From: a virus | Reading direction: 5' to 3' (one strand) | DNA length: 39,085 bases | IMG/VR virus record: IMGVR_UViG_3300032116_000060 | Coordinates: 1 to 39,085 of that record | In this document: positions 39,020 to 39,085 of the stretch, in pieces | Layout: every line of letters starts with the position of its first letter | Numbering within the stretch: position 1 is the first letter of the stretch | The notes under the pieces: model-generated | The model's input: only the letters and a program-made list of their open reading frames with translations | The model's database searches: none | What the model was told of the DNA's origin: nothing | Position numbers and translations under genes: made by a program

Positions 39020-39085
39020 TTATCGGTTTACTTTTGATTTAATGGCCTTCCAACAAGGTGAGGTATATAAGGCCTCCGCTTCATA
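39020..39085 (-). CDS. Partial gene, C-terminus only
   Basis: A frame open from the right edge ends ...TSPCWKAIKSKVNR with TAA at 39020-39022. Only 21 residues are in the window, so no function can be given. Host-like promoter 38970-39000 lies just after it. Confidence 0.5.
   Translation of the reverse strand, partial: YEAEALYTSPCWKAIKSKVNR

Noticed and set aside
1-39085. Prophage or genomic island with attachment sites
   Set aside because: No integrase, att-like repeats or host genes are seen; gene density and small orphans fit a virus genome instead.
1-39085. CRISPR array or transposon
   Set aside because: No regularly spaced repeats with unique spacers and no transposase motif were found on either strand; the repeated elements seen are promoters, terminators and start regions.
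1-39085. Alternative genetic code (stop codon reassigned)
   Set aside because: Long proteins with intact motifs read through in the standard code, and TAA, TAG and TGA all act as gene ends.

Overview
The window reads as part of a large, AT-rich tailed-phage genome whose host is most likely a member of the Bacteroidota. The host inference rests on nine promoters of the Bacteroidota housekeeping-sigma type (TTGG, exactly 19 bases, then TAnnTTTG/A) and on start regions that are A-rich and show no clear Shine-Dalgarno sequence. The phage inference rests on tightly packed, overlapping genes almost all on the minus strand, many tiny orphan genes, PhoH, an Hsp20-type small heat-shock protein, a deoxynucleotidase, two DNA methyltransferases and putative virion proteins. 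No integrase, ribosomal gene or cellular housekeeping block is present. Major capsid, portal and terminase genes are not in this window.

Layout by coordinate; transcription mostly runs from high to low. 39085-33500: tiny orphan genes, several membrane peptides and a small lipoprotein, with repeated promoter cassettes. 33515-25200: a DNA methyltransferase fused to NUMOD1-like repeats, two long putative virion proteins (30148-31647 and 25215-26945), a SWIM zinc-finger protein and small orphans. 25158-23681: PhoH and companions. 23684-8836: a long, translationally coupled block of decoration or tailoring enzymes: four SGNH-type hydrolases (one lies just upstream at 26969), glycosyltransferase-like proteins, two sulfotransferase-like proteins, an APS kinase with an adjacent HxGH nucleotidyltransferase and a DUF2061 membrane protein, a flavin-dependent tryptophan-halogenase homologue, six 2OG-Fe(II) dioxygenases, a protein with an ATP-grasp-like front and Hint-like rear plus a Cys-rich tail, an RmlC-type epimerase and an amidinotransferase. 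8781-6838: a second DNA methyltransferase followed directly by a complete phage-encoded tmRNA. 6835-5870: the only plus-strand gene. 5821-1: a seventh dioxygenase, a metallophosphoesterase, a HAD 5'-deoxynucleotidase, a lipoprotein, an HD hydrolase, Hsp20 and a coiled-coil membrane protein that runs off the left edge.

How the genes may work together: the nucleotidyltransferase and APS kinase could supply PAPS to the two sulfotransferases. The glycosyltransferases, epimerase, amidinotransferase and SGNH enzymes could build or edit a glycan. The halogenase and dioxygenases could modify a protein or peptide, for which the Hint-linked Cys-rich tail is one candidate. This is inference from gene content and coupling. 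Directly visible in the sequence are the motifs, overlaps and regulatory repeats. Promoters fall into two classes: the host-like TTGG-N19-TAnnTTTG class, and an ATATTTAT box lacking a -33 element that sits just upstream of the putative virion genes and may be a late promoter.
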